Below are positions 13,001 through 28,000 of a DNA stretch of 64,000 bases, piece after piece. Both the position numbers and the translations under genes were made by a program. Position 1 is the stretch's first letter, and each line of letters begins with the position of its first letter. The DNA is from Tamarix chinensis (Eukaryota > Streptophyta > Magnoliopsida > Caryophyllales > Tamaricaceae), in NCBI GenBank assembly GCA_030549775.1, contig CM060174.1:21316693-21380692 (forward strand). The letters are read 5' to 3'. A model generated the notes under the pieces. It searched no databases, was not told where the DNA came from, and saw only the letters and a list, made by a program, of their open reading frames with translations.

Positions 13001-16000
13001 TTGAAGGGTTTTTGCTATTTCACATATTGAACACATGCTTCCACATATTCTATGCAAGTCTCGTTCTTAGTGAGCACAGGAAATAATTATGGCCTTCGAA
13101 TTTCCGTGTAATGGTGGAGGGACTTTACCGACTACTGTCATATATGTTTTCTTCCATTTACTGTAGAAAAATGGAGAGAACTGCTATGTGCTGATCACAT
13201 AAGTCCCATTATTAGGTGAATGTAGATTGTCCAAGTAAAATAAATTATTATAAATTGTGTAATATGATCTAGAATTTTAAACTTTTCAAGTTAAAGATTC
13301 GCTGTGAAAAAGAGCCTTTAGCATATTAATTTTATTTTTATTTATTTTGAATAATGGGCAATTTTAATTTTACCATATGGATTTTATCGGAGCCTCGGTT
13401 TTCCACCTAAAATCTCACTCAAATTCTTATTATTTTGAGTATGAAATTCAAAGTACATCCCAAGGTTGTATACATAGGTAGAGCTATTACCAAATCAATG
13501 TATGATAAAATCTATATCAAACAAAATAAAATCATGAGAAGATAAAATAATAATTTAAATATAATACTTTTATTTTATATAACACTCCTATATCTCCTAG
13601 TCCTAAAGGATCCGTGGAAGGATGCAACAACCTGACCTCACTAGGGTCGCGAATAATTACTCTAGAGTGCTTTTGGGATCAATGACTAATCGTACAAATA
13701 AACATAAGTTTTTTAGAGTATTTTTTTTTATCAACTCACACACTTTCTAAAAAGTTTTCAAGAGCTCATCCATCCTTAAATTACTCTAAGTCAAACATAT
13801 TTAATGTGAAATTCTTTAATGATAAGTTTTTCAAAAAATATATTCAAATTGTTAATATAGGTAGTCCTATCAATCATTTTAAATATCCATCATCATTAAC
13901 TCTAAGGTATCGCAGACACTCTTACTCAAAGAACACAATGTTCTCTTTACGCCTCGAACACTTGTTATCTCTTATACCCCATCCCTAGAATTTTTCCATT
14001 AGGTGGCCGACTCAACTCATTCAAGTTCAACTTGTGGTCATAATTTTGCTCTAATACAATTTGTAACACCATAACCTCACTATAGACATGGGTAGTTACT
14101 TAGGAATGTTTTTGAGATCAATTACTATCTCCATAAATAAAGACAAGTCTTTTTTACAATATTTTAAAAAACCTTTCAAAGAAGTCACCCTTTTTTACAA
14201 TGTTTTAAAGTTTTTTAATGGTGAATTTTTCAAATAAAAGATATACCTTGTTAATATTAGTAGTCATATCAATCATTTTAAGTCTCATCATCTACTACTA
14301 ACTTGAGGGTATTCCAAAAAATGGTTATCTTTATGACATGAACCCCTTTTCTTATCGTTTAAGATCAGACTAGGAGCCCTAAAATGAAGAAGCAAGTAAA
14401 CTACATCATTTTCCTATGCTTGAAAAAGTTGTGGTACATCCCAAAATTTACTACTAAAAATTTCTTTTAGCAAAAACATAAATATTGATTAGTAGGTGTT
14501 GCCATTATACTTGATACAAGTATAATCCATACCTTTCTTATAGAAAATGCAAGGTCAAAATATTTAAGACTTAAAACCCAAAGCATTATGGAAATAGATG
14601 AAATAGAAAAAGACTTAATATATAGAAATATAAGAATAGAGTATGAAGGTCAATCTCTAAAGATAATATATCAAAAAGAGTAAGAGCGAGAAAAAGATAT
14701 AGAGAGTTAAAAGAGATATCTAAAATTGTAATACCCCAAATTGAGCGGAGTGTTATAAGGATTGCTCTGCCTACTTCTATCAACATGGTATGAGCTGAAC
14801 TTGGATGAGCCTGTCAGCCACTTAGTTGGATGATTCTTGGGATAAATTGTATTAAGACAGTTAATGGTTGAGCTGCAACAAGGACGCTGCATTCTTTGAG
14901 TGGTGGTGAACGTAATACCCCAAATTGAGTAGAGTGTTATAATAATTAATCTGACTACTTGTATGAATATGGTATACCATCCTTTTACTGATTCCATCCT
15001 AAGAACTCCACGGTTAAGAATGCTGGTTGTGGAGCAATTTTTGGATAAGCGACCCTCCTAGGAACCTTTGGAATTTTTTTTAAAATTTTGGGGAAGTGCG
15101 TAAGTATGGAAAAAGCGTACTAAAAGGACTCATGGTAATCTGTGGGGCCAGCCAATCAATTCGAAAGCGTTCTAAGGTAGCCCCCGCATGATCATATTGA
15201 CTTGGGGTGTTACAAATGGTATCAGAGTGAAACCGTGACCATAAGCTGAACATGGATGAGCCAGTTAGCCACCTAGCGGGATGATTCTTGGGGTAAAACT
15301 ATATTAAGATAGTTAGTGTTTGAGGGGCAATGAGGATGTTACGTTCTTTGAGTGGGGGTGAGTGTAATACTCCAAATTGATCGGGGTGTTATAAGAATTG
15401 CTCTAGCTACTTATATCAACATAGTATACCATCTTTTTGGTGATTCCATCCTAAGAACTCCACAGTTAAGCATGTTGGTTGTGGAATAATTTTTTAGATG
15501 GGTGACCCTTTTGGGAAGTTTCAAAATTAAGCTAAACTTGGATGAGCTAGTCAGCCACCTAACGGGATGATTCTTGGGATAAACTATATTAAGATAGTTA
15601 ATGGTTAAGGTGAAACAAGGACTTTACATTCTTTGAGTGGGGGTGAATGTAATACTCCAAATTGAGCAGAGTATTATAAGAATTGATCTGGCTACTTATA
15701 TTAACATGATATACCATCCTTTTGGTGATTCCATCCTAAGAACTCCACAATTAAGTGTGCTGGTTGTAGAGAAATTTTAGAATGGGTGACCCTCCGGGGA
15801 AGTTTTGGAATTTTTCTGAAAATTTATCGAGAAGTGCATGAGTGGGGATAAAGCACCCTGAAAGGACTCATATTGATCTATGGGGCTAGCCAATCAATCT
15901 GAAAGAGCTCCAAAGTAACCCCACGTGGTCATATCGACTTGAGGTATTACAGAAATCCTAGTGCATGACACATGTTAAACCCAAGACTAATCTCTATGCT

Positions 16001-19000
16001 GATCCCAAGGTTAATCATTACTCCATTAGCATGATAAGAAAGCTAGTAGATTCAACAGTAGGGACCTGAGACATGACACAAGCATCATCTTCTCATCAAA
16101 TAAGTTGTGACTATAACAATGTAGGGTTAGTAGGATAAGTATAAAGTAATATAATCTATCCTATGAGTTTTCACTAGGTATTTAAAGCACAACATAAAAT
16201 TGTGTTGGTGCGTGTAGGTATTAGAGAAGTTTAGTGTAAAATGGTAAATTACATGAGAAACATGGGGGGTCTTGTGTTTGTTAACATGAACAATTTTTTC
16301 TCACTAAATATTCATATGTGTTTTAGGAAAAAAGTCGAGAGTAAAAAAATTAACATGGGGATCATATGTTTCCTAAACACAAATCGTGTTTTTCTTTATT
16401 TCCAAAACACGTCATTTTGCCCTAGGGTTTTATCTTCTATAAAAGGAGGCATGATAAAACCCTAGTCATCAAGTCATATGACCCAACTTCTTCTTCTTCA
16501 TAGAGTTCTCCATTCAAATAGAATTATAAATTTGTGTAATTGATTTACTGATTAGTTTAATCATCTTATAATTACACAAAGAGCACGACTAAAGATCTCT
16601 ACTTTTTCCTCAATTGTTTTGTTTTGTGATTGAATCCTCAATTATTCATAGTCTTCTTAATTTTTTTTGGTTTGGATCCTTTCAATCCACCCTATTCCAA
16701 CAATTTGGTATAAGTGTTACATTGTTAAAGAGATTCGGTAATCGGGATGGGTACAAGATACAATATTGAGAAGCTTCATCAATCTATCAATTTTGGATTA
16801 TTAAAATTAAAAATGCGGGCACTCCTAATTTAGAGCATATTGGAGAAAGCATTATTCAATCATTTGAAGATACTAGAGTCGATGACATATGAGAGATTTA
16901 AAGTAGATTTGAAGGCCCTCCCTTACATACAACTATGCTTGTCGAATGATGTATTATGGGAAGTGGAAAAGGAATCAATGATGGTTGACTTATGGTTGAA
17001 GCTTGAGTCATTATACATGATAAAGTCAGTAGCAAATTGGTTACTGTTGAAGAGTCGGCTTTATAACCTAAAATTAGGTGAGGGACAATCTTTGAAAAGT
17101 CATTTAGATAAATTTGACCCTATAGCTATGGATTTGCATGATATATATGCTAAATTAAATGATTAAGATTTGGCCATTATGTTTTATGTTCTTTTCCTAT
17201 AAACTTTAAGCATTTTCATGAGACTATTTTATATGGGAAGGAAAAGTTAGTTCTTGAAGATGTGAAAGTCACCCTTGTAACACCCCTATTTTACTAGCTG
17301 AAAATTACTATTTTTGTAGAAACATGAGTTAATAAATTACTTGGTGTTACCACCACACTTAGCATATGTCTGACTCCTCATCTTTCTTACGCTAAGTGCT
17401 AAGGCTAAAACAAAACTCAACCAATATAATTCAGCAAAAATAGAAATAATACATAATAGAGTTATGAATAAATGTCGTAGTAAAACTATATAACCAAAGT
17501 ATATTACAGAACTTAAGAGTCCAAAGGAAAACCTATAGTAACAAAAACCAGCACCCAAAGGTACAACTCCATTTTCCCTAACTCTTCAACCCAAAGGCCC
17601 ATTCTGAAAATAGAACCTCTTCCCAAGGACTCCACTTGTCCTATATGCCCTTATAACCTTCCTGTCATTCCATGACCCTCATATAGTCATCTACAAAAGT
17701 AGTATTAGTATGACTTCCTTATGCTTCGTAAAGCACAATACATTGCAGGAGGCAACACACCCACATTCTACATATACATATATCGAATAATATACGAACA
17801 CTGGGTATAAACCGTACAAATAATACTCATGGAGAAACATATATCATGGTACAAGTCTCAACTCAACAATAAAGCATACCAAACCATTTCTCATCATTTC
17901 AAAGTGTAAAGTCATATTTGATTAGTTAAGTACATTCCAATCATAGAGGCAGGGTAATAAGGCAACTACCGAAACAACAATCTAAAATAATAACAGGGTA
18001 GAGCACTAAGGCAACTATAAAAAAAATCCAACATAAACCAAGGTAGGACACTGAGGCAACTACCAAACTAAAAATCCATCACAATACCAAGGTAGGGCAC
18101 TGAGGCAACTGCTAAACTAATAATCTATCACAATACCAAGGTAGGGCACTAAGATAACTACCGAACTAATAATCCATTTCTTTTATTACACAAAAAACAT
18201 TTCAATTTTACTTCCTTACTTGAGAGGGATACAAATCAACCTAGGGATATAGTGGTACACCTGATCATATCAGTGTCTGAAAGCAACACAATACTCTTAT
18301 CTCGAACATAGGGTCACAATAGTATACCTAGTCATACTAGTACCCAAGGGCAACATAGTATCCTCCAAACCTCGATCACCTAGTTCCTAAGTATCGATAC
18401 CCTCTATAGGACCTGTAGATCACCTATAGAGTAGAGTAGGGCCTTAAAAACTAAGGCACGGTAGCACACCAGTGAATCAAAAAGGAGGGCTAATACCTCA
18501 CCTCTATGGTAGCAACCCCTAGAGAGATATCAAGCCCAACTTGAGGTCTTATCACCTCTAAGGCATAGTAGCAATACCTCACCTCACCTTTAAGTATTAA
18601 TATCTTATGAGGTGATCACATAAGTCACATATAGCATATAAATTTGAATTTTTTATACTTAACCATTTTTTCCTTAATTTACAATTATTTAGATAAACCA
18701 TAAGGTCATAGGTCTATGTCAAGCCAAGTCTTAGCTAAGTTCAACCTATAAAAAGGCTAAGGCCATCCTAGCATTCATTTATTTGTAAATGATAGGTCAA
18801 AATTATCGAAATTCCTTTCAAAACCCTAGTTTCCACATTTTACTCATTTTTTCGTATCAAACCTTATCATCATGTGGGATTTGTCATGAGTAGGCAACAA
18901 GGTAATATTTCTCATTATTTTAGCACATAGGTAATCTTTGCATTTTGGCAATTAGCTATATTTTCCACTTTTCATGCATTTAGTAGGTTGCGCCTACCAA

Positions 19001-22000
19001 AACTCTAATCATGTGACTACCATGTACCACATCTTTCATGCAGTATACATGTGCATATTTAAAGCACGAGACATCATTTAAATAGGCATATTATCATCAT
19101 AAGACATGTATGAGCATATCTCTAACCCTAGGCCATGCAAAACAAAATTTATCATAAGCTAACCCTAATCATGCGCATATGTGTCCATGTAAACTATCGC
19201 AACCCTACTTCCATAAATGAGCATTAATGAGGCATATACCATGGTACTTAAATCATTACTTGATAATAATGGAGACCGTAACAAAATCTAAGACATGTAG
19301 ATGTAAAATATTTGACATATGTAATGTATGCAACTTAATTATCAATAATCATACACATCATCCCTTTAACATAATATCATTATATCATCATACATGATAA
19401 AATACTCAAAGAGTGTAAACCCTAGCATGATTCTAAGTCTAAAATTTTCTCGCATTCTCGTACATAATTTATACCATCCTATGAATGATTGGATTTACCT
19501 AAATCTAAGCTTATACAAATTAGGTAGCCTCCAAATCTCTCAAGGATTACCTAGGAATTTAACATCCAAAAACACACATAAATTAGCATATAATACTATA
19601 AAACAATAATCCTAATTTAATAAAATAGTTAAGGCTAGTAACTGGTGGATTAAGTAAGAGGAAACCTAACAAAAATCGAGCAAACAAAAGAGGGAAGCTT
19701 AGGGGATAATGGTGTAGCAAGGAGGAAGGCTTCAATAAACTTGGCCAAAGGTGGAGGTGCTAGGCTTCGATGATTACGAGTGGATGGATGGTGAAAGGAA
19801 CGACACAAATGACTGAAGAGGGGGAGGTGTTATGGTGATTTTGTGTGTAGCAAAGGGGTGGTTTTAAGGGCTTTTGCTATAGGTTGGAAGGGAGCTTTAG
19901 AAACTTTTGTTGTAGCTAGGATAGGGGCATTGGCAGTGGAAGGTTTAGCAAGGAAGTGGTGTGTAGAAGAAGCTGCCAATGGTATTATAATGGTGGAAAG
20001 CAATGGAAAATGACATAGATTTTTCTTTTCGAGGGAGCTTAAGGAAAGAGAAGAAGTGTGGACTGCTTAGGGGGTTAATATACAAAACAAAAATGAGAGG
20101 GATGAGGGAGTTAAATGGATGGTGGCATACGGGAGAAGGTGGATCAAAACATGGAGAGGAAATCAAGCATGGTAGAGGGAGATATGGTGTAGAGTGATGG
20201 AGGGTGAGATTCATAGGTAAGGTGCTAGGTAGGGGAGAGTAGGGTGATGGTCAAGGGAAAATCTAGCAAAGGTTAGGGAAAGGTTAGGGTAAAAATCTAG
20301 GTAAGGAATTAGGGTAAAAATAGTTATGTCATAGGATTTAATGTCACCGGACTAAGTTTACTTGACGAAATGGATACCCATTACAAACTAAGGTTAAATT
20401 TAATAACCTAAAATCAATCAAATTTTAGCCCAATTAAATTTATATCTAATATGTCAAAATAATACGCATATTAATAATATATTTAGTACAAACACCCTAT
20501 AACATTTATTAAAACCAATTACACATAATTATAAGTTTATAATTAAGGTTTCTAAAAATGGGGTATTATAGCCCTGCTACAATGGGAGTTGATTGATAGT
20601 TAGTTAACTAGTAAAGGTACTTCTAGGGATTCACATAGTAAAGGATTGGTAGCTAGGGGAAGGAAACATGAGTAGGGGTTTGGTAACCATAAGAAGCCCA
20701 AATCTATGTGAAAGAGTTGGTAAAATAATGTCACATACTATGGGTGTCACAACAACGGGCATGTTAGGAAGTTTTATCCTAATAGGAAGCCTGATGATAT
20801 GTCTATGATTCATCTAGTATAAAGGACGATGCTGTAGTTTCCCATGATAATAGTGATCAAGTTGTGTTGATGGCTACTGATTAATAGAACAATATCAATG
20901 ATAGATGGATCTTGGATTCTAGGTGTTCTTACCATATATGTCTTGAGAGTTGGTTTTAGACATTTGAGGCGACTCAGGGTGGGGTTTTCTTGATGGGAAA
21001 CAATGTTGCTTTCAAAGGTTATAGGACTTAGACAATGAAGGTGAGGACGCATGATGGTGTGGTGAGGACACTGTCCAATGTGAGACATGTCTCGGAGATG
21101 ACTAAGAACCTCATCTCTTTGAGTTCCTGATATTGTAATGGGTACCAATGTGTTATTGAGGATGTTACCCTAAGAGTTACAAAAGGGGTTATGGTGGCGA
21201 TGAAGGAAAAGCGGTTTATAACATTATATGAGTTGGTAGGTCCCACTATTATGGGGATAACTACTATGTCATCACCGAGGTTGTTGAAATAGGATGTTAC
21301 GATACTTTAGCACATGAGACTAGGACACAAGAGTGTCAAGGGTTTGAATGAGCTATCTAAGAGAGGGTTGTTCGATGGACAGAGTATAGGTACTACGAAC
21401 TTCTGTGAGCATTGTGTGTTTAGCGATTAGAAGAGGGTTAGCTTTTCAAAAGCTAAGCATAGTATGAGAGAACCTCTTGAGTTTATCCATTCAGATTTAT
21501 GGGGTCTAGTGAGAGTGGTTTCAAAAGGAGGTTTGCGGTACTTGGTCACATTTATTGATAACTTCTATAGATAATTATGGGTTTATTTCATAAAGCATAA
21601 GAATGATGTGTTTGGTGTTTTCAAAAGCTTGAAGACCTTGATAGAGAAGCAGATTGGGAAACAAGTTAAGTATCTCAAGATAGATAATGATCTTGATTTT
21701 GTTGGTTAGAGTTTCACTGATTTCTACCAAGACCATGGGATAGCGAAACACCGCACCTGTGTTGGGAGACTAGTAGAATGGGGTTGTTGAGCAGATAAAT
21801 AGAAACTTATTAGAGAAGGTTTTTTGTATGTTATTATAGAGAAGGCTAGGTAGAGAGTTTTGGGCTGAGGTAGTTCACATGTAGCATACATGGTGAACCT
21901 GTACCAAATTGGTCGATAGAGTTGAAGACACCTAACGATTTATGTATGGTAATCTAGCTGATCACTCTGATTTGCATGTCTTTGGTTGCCCTACTTATGC

Positions 22001-24994
22001 TTCTATGAATGATGGTAAACTTGATCCTATAACCAAGAAGTGTATATTTCTTGGCTTTACATCTGGAATAAGGAGATACAAGTTTTGAGACCCAACTACA
22101 TCCAAGTTCTTGATCAACAGAGATGTTACCATCAATGATCTTGTGTTCCTCTAGAAGACTGAATCTTATGATGGTGTCTCTAAGGAGGTGGAGTATAATA
22201 GTGTTTTAGGCTAGGTGGAGGTTAAGGTTGAGTTGGATGGTAGAGACCCTTCTAATAAACCCACTAATCTTGAAGTGGTGTATCTAAGCAATAGGTGGAG
22301 TAAAGAGGTGTTGCTCCAAGTAGAGCACGAGGGATTTTTAAGCCTCTAGTTATGTATGGTTATAAAGAATTAGCTAGCAATGGTTTATCTAGTACAAAGA
22401 CTATTGTTAATGTACATAAGCCATCATCATTCTTAGAGTCTATAGAGAGTATTGATTTTGCTGAGTGGTGTGCTGCTATGGGAGAGGAGATGGTGTCCTT
22501 ATAGAAGAATCAAACATAAGAACTTGTGAAGGCACCCAGGAAGAAAACAATTATTAATTGCAAGTAGGTGTACAAGTTCAAACAAGGAGCTCTAGGGGTC
22601 GAGATACCAAGGTTTTTTTTATAGAGGTCTTTACATGTCATTTGTCACAATACAGCGTCAAGGTGGAGAATTGTGAGTTTTAACTTGGTATTTTAATCAC
22701 ATCATAATATTGTATTTGTTCGTGCAAGTGCTGGAGAAGTTTAGTGTATAATGGTGAATTATGTGAGAAACACGAGGGTTTCGTGTTTGTTAACATAGAC
22801 CATGTTTTCTCACGAAATATTCTTATGTATTTTTGGGTAAAAAGTCGAGAGTAAGGAAATTAACATGGATTCCCGTGTTTCCAAAACATGGACCGTGAGT
22901 TTCCTTTATTTCTGAAACACGTCATTTTTCTTTGTAGGTTTTTATCTTCTATAAAAGGAGGCATGATAAAACCCTTGCCATCAAGTCATGTGACCCAACT
23001 TCTTCTTCTTCTCCATAGAATTTTCTATTCAGAGAGAATTGTAGATTTATGTAATTGATTGATTCATTAGTTAAATCATCCTTTAATTATACAAGAGTAC
23101 AAATAAAGATAACTACTTTTCCCTCAATTTTTATGTTTTATAATTGAATCCTCAATTGTTCATAATATTTTTAAGTCCATTTTTTTGTTTAGATCCCTTC
23201 AATTCACTCTATTCCACAACATATGCTAAGAGGTGGCACACAACACCTAAGGCCAACTTATGATCAAAGGATGTTAAGCATGGAATAACATGGTACACAC
23301 AATAATGGTAACATATGAAAGTATACAAATCATGAGACACATATATAAGGCATGCAATGATATATGATATAGATGGTATAAAGCACATATGATATAATGA
23401 ATGAATTAAAGATATAATCATATAATACTTGTTACAACACAATTCATAATGATAATACGATAATGATAGGACATGTGATCATGAAAAACTCACAAATCAA
23501 ACAATCATGCAATAATACGGAAAGGAAAGGGGAGCAACCAATTATTCTACCTTATTAATAGTGAGCACACATACAATCTTTATTCAACTTGAGGAAAAAC
23601 ACTCAAATAACCTAGTGCATGATTGGTACTAGATTTATTAGGGAATGACCAAGACTCTCATAAAAATACTACTCCATTACACTTACATAGATGGTCATAT
23701 TATTCTACCACTAATGTAACCAAATCACCCTTAATAATAGGAAAACTAATCATTTAAATATTGATGTGCCTTATAGGGTTAGAATCAATTATAAATTATA
23801 AAATAGACTATTCGGCCCTCTTAAGAAAGCTGAGATTACATGAATGGAAAAACCTTGAAATAGTATAAAGACCAAAAGTGGCTAACTCAAATGGGCAATT
23901 CCAAGTGATACAATTCTATATCAAGTCCTACATTCTCTTTCACTTTCACTTTAAGTGATTCAGATTTTATTTAAGGATTTAGCTAGACAAAAATCAAGTT
24001 AAAATAATGACACTTAATCACTTCCATCAAACATGATCCATATCATTTATTAATACCCATTATTAATCACACACTTGATCTACAACATATCAAGGCCCAA
24101 TTATTATATGGCACAAAGTCTAACTATATTCATCAAGACATAAGGCCTCATAAATGGCCAGATACTATTCACTAGTACAGAGACCTACATTAATCATAAG
24201 TAATAAATTCATACGAACAATTATATGAACACAAGATAAATAGAACTATTATATTTCCAACTAAAAAAAATCAAAACAACATTTAGCAAAATAGAAAAAA
24301 GCTTTATGAAAACCTTAATCCACAAATACCTTAATCATACTCCCAAATAACTTCAATAATCCACCAAAACTAATATTACACCTAAAAAGCCATTGAAGTT
24401 ATTCTGAAGTTAGAGTTATTAATTTTATTTGAGGATCTAACTAAGCTAACAATAAAATTGACCGATACTTAATCAATTTATTATCTAGGTTAGACATTAA
24501 ATATTAATATTATATCTTAACTAATCCCAACTTTATAAAATTCTTAAAATGTTCTTCACACTTATATTTAGATCAAAACACTTAAAACTCTAATGCCCAC
24601 TCATGAAATTTAAACCAAAGGTAGACTCATCACAATTAACTCATTTTCTCAACCAACTTACACATATTTTCCCTAAAATTGTAGAACTAATGTGAAAGGA
24701 CATAAATGCTATTAGACACTCTAAACACCTCAAAACTTAAAAAATATCATAACTAAATTTAAACAACTCCAAACTCCCACATATTATATACCAAAGTATA
24801 AGTAAAAGGCCTAATAAACACAATGGTAAGCTATATTTTCAAAAAAAAAATTGAAAAAATAGCTATACCCTTAAGGCCAGAGCATACTAATGAAATCTTA
24901 ATTCCAAAATACAGCTAAGTAATACCAAATTCACACACAAGCTTATATATATACTAATATACATATAATGACATGATTAATTAAAATAATAATA

Positions 24995-25036
<42 letters not shown>

Positions 25037-28000
25037 TAATTCCATAGGCTAATAGAATGCATAATGTCGCAACCACCATTTTTTTTATCCAAAATTAATG
25101 ATAAACTCAAACACATGAATATACATATAAAATCATGATTAAAAAATAAAAAAATAACATAATTATACTATATATACATGGTTGACACCCTAATTATCAT
25201 AAAAATTGCATATTTTCACTCCAAAAAAAAACATGCAAGGTATATGTAACATAAAATCACAAGAATAACTTAATTTAAGTTTACCACATAAAACTCAATT
25301 TCTTACTTTTCTTAGACTAAATATACCAAAATTATTAGAAATGAAATAAACAAACACTTTGTATATAACTCTTGAGAAAAGATTAACAAACTTTAAAGAA
25401 AATAGGGAAAATAGATAAGGACAAGGTTCAACTCTTGTCTTGCAAAAATGAAACTTTGATCAAGGATGACTAAGAATTTCTACCATTTTCACTAAAATTG
25501 TTAGATATTTATCTCTTAATATATTTAACTTCATGTATCAAAACTATTTTTTAATGCTTCTCAATTAAACCAACAAACCATGTAAGATTTGTTATGATAA
25601 TTAATTAATATTTATCTCTTAATATATTTAACTTGGGCTTAAACTAATGAGGTTCACTACCTAATATTTCTTATTAACATGAACTCCCTATATTATGGTC
25701 CCTAACCATATGCTCTAATACCAACTATTTCTTATTTCATTTCTCTTTTTCTTATTTCATTTCAAAATATTTTTTTGGTAATACATTCAAACTATTTATT
25801 TGTAAACTATTTCTGAATAATTAATGGTTGGGAAACTACTTCTATCAAAGGCATTCAATATTTTTACAAATTATTGCATTTGATGCTTATATCATTGGGT
25901 TTTTTTAGCAAACCATTTTAACCCATTCATCGTAGTTGTTAACATATAAAGTATATTATTCAAATATCAATTATTATTTAATATCAAGGAATGATGTTTG
26001 GTGGTGATGTTAAGTTCTTGAAGGAATTTTGTAGTTTCAATGGAGGAATCAAGCTTCGATGCATTATCTAATCTAATTATTTTTATTTCCTCATTAAACT
26101 ATGTTACAATAATATATATGTCTTATTATGAGATAATGAAAGCCGGTGTTATGCCTTAGGGCATATGGAACAAGGTGATTGGGAAAAACTATTAATATCG
26201 TCTCTATATTTAATTAAAGTTAGCCATTGTAATTTATATGAAGGTATGTTTCATAGACTATAATGCTAATGTCTCCCAATATCTTTACATAGAAAAGGAA
26301 ATATATACAAAGCAGTCACATTGTAATGTGTGTTGGACAAGGCAAAGAATGAGTGAGTTATAATACATGACTTTGAGAGAGATGTGAAAGGTGAACATGA
26401 CATGTGAATGAGCCCTTAAAATGGACATGTTATAAATGAGTGTTTTTCTCCTTGTAGTTGTTAACCTACCAAAAAACCGTAGCCTCTTTTTAGAGAAGAT
26501 CCCTATAAGATGTAATAGGCAATCATAAAGATAATTTCTAGTTGGACATAATGTAAAAGTATGTCATGTATTGATTTACTGGTAATTTAATATGAAAGAA
26601 CACAATTTCTATTAGTCATAGTAGTGATGGCCTTCATCATCCATGGGCGATTCTTCTTCTCCTTCATATTTATCATCCTCAATAATTACTTTTTTCTTGG
26701 AGGAGATTGAAGCTTTTAATGCTAATAGCTCCTTTTTCTTTTATTCAACTACCTCATCAATCTTAGACACATAAACTAGAATATTTTCGAAGAGCTCATC
26801 CATTGCCAACATTGTGAGATTTGTAGGCTCTTCAATCATTGTCATCTTTGGTCTCTATTCTTCAAATATAGCTAGTAAGAGTTTCCTTACTTGATCCTCA
26901 TTGGAAATAGACTTCTCTAATGTCTTCAACTAGTTGATAATGGTAGTGAACCAGTTGGTGAGGTTAGTGATAGACTCTCCTTGCTTTGTTGAGAATAATT
27001 CATATTCTATAATGTGAAGAAATTTTTTTTGTTGTTGAACTTGATTTTCCCCTCATGTGTTATCAAAACTTGTCCCACTTTTTATTAGCAATTGTGCATG
27101 ACTAAATTTGGTGGTATTCATTATCTTCTAGCATACATTGAAGAATTGTGATGGCCTTTCCATTGAAGTAGAGTTTTCTCTTTTCCAGTATCTTTGAGTT
27201 CATTATGGTTTTTATCCACAACCTCCTCATCTACAACCTTGGTGACTCGAATTGGTTTTTTGGTAATCATGGACCACATTTCATAGTCCTATAATTTAAT
27301 GAAGAATACCACTAATAACGATGGTCTGGTGGTTAAGATTCTTTTACCTAATCTAATTTGATTCATTCTATTGATCAATCTTTGCACCTTAGATTGTTAA
27401 GTCCTTTGAGAGATGACTAGGATCTAATATCAATGGAAATTACCCTAAAAGGTAGTGAATAAGGTATAATAGAACATAATTGGAAAATAAAATTTTTGGC
27501 ACACAAATTATAATAGTTGAACATAACTAAATTTAGTTTATGTACCTCCACTATCTAAAGGCTCTCCATTTAAAATTTTAAAATATTGTGACTAGTTTTA
27601 TTGATGATCACTCTTTTAGTTTTATGGACCTAAAATTTCAATTACTCCTTTAAAAGTTGATTTTGAACTTCACCTATTTATCTCCTCTAAATTTTAACTT
27701 CAAAATCTCTCAAGAATGATAGTCACTCTTATAACTTCTTAATATTAATTTTTTAAGAAGGGTGTGGTGATTATAAGAATCATTACAAATAATATAGATT
27801 TGGATATGTAAGAAAAAATTTTATGATGTAATCTAGGTAGAACATTGAAATTTAACAATTAAAGGTTGACTCTAACTTTATTAAATGATCAAGAAAAACT
27901 TTTGAGATTTTCTCAACAAAAAAAAAAACTTATTTGTAAATGTATGTTGATAATTACTTGCAAGAGAGTGAGTACATAATTAAATGTGAAATTAATGAGA

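Larger units (their letters stand above)
16162..23221 (+). mobile_element. Ty1/copia element 1 with a nested giant LTR
   Basis: LTRs at 16162-16702 and 22672-23221 align along their length (TGAGTTTT start, TCGAGAGTAA and CTATAAAAGGAGGCATGATA blocks, ATTCCAACA or ATTCCACAACA ends). After the 5' LTR is a primer-binding site TTTGGTATAAGTG, and before the 3' LTR the purine stretch AAGGTGGAGAATTG. Flanks TATCC and TATGC agree at four of five bases. Between them lie decayed gag, protease, integrase and the beginning of reverse transcriptase; most of RT and RNase H are missing. The element at 17276-20570 is inserted into the gag-pol region. All frames contain stops, so it is inactive. Confidence 0.85.

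Noticed and set aside
15431..15806. Possible 5S rRNA genes
   Set aside because: Only the middle and 3' parts of 5S are recognisable and they sit inside LTRs with PBS and purine-tract context, so they are Cassandra sequence, not rRNA genes.
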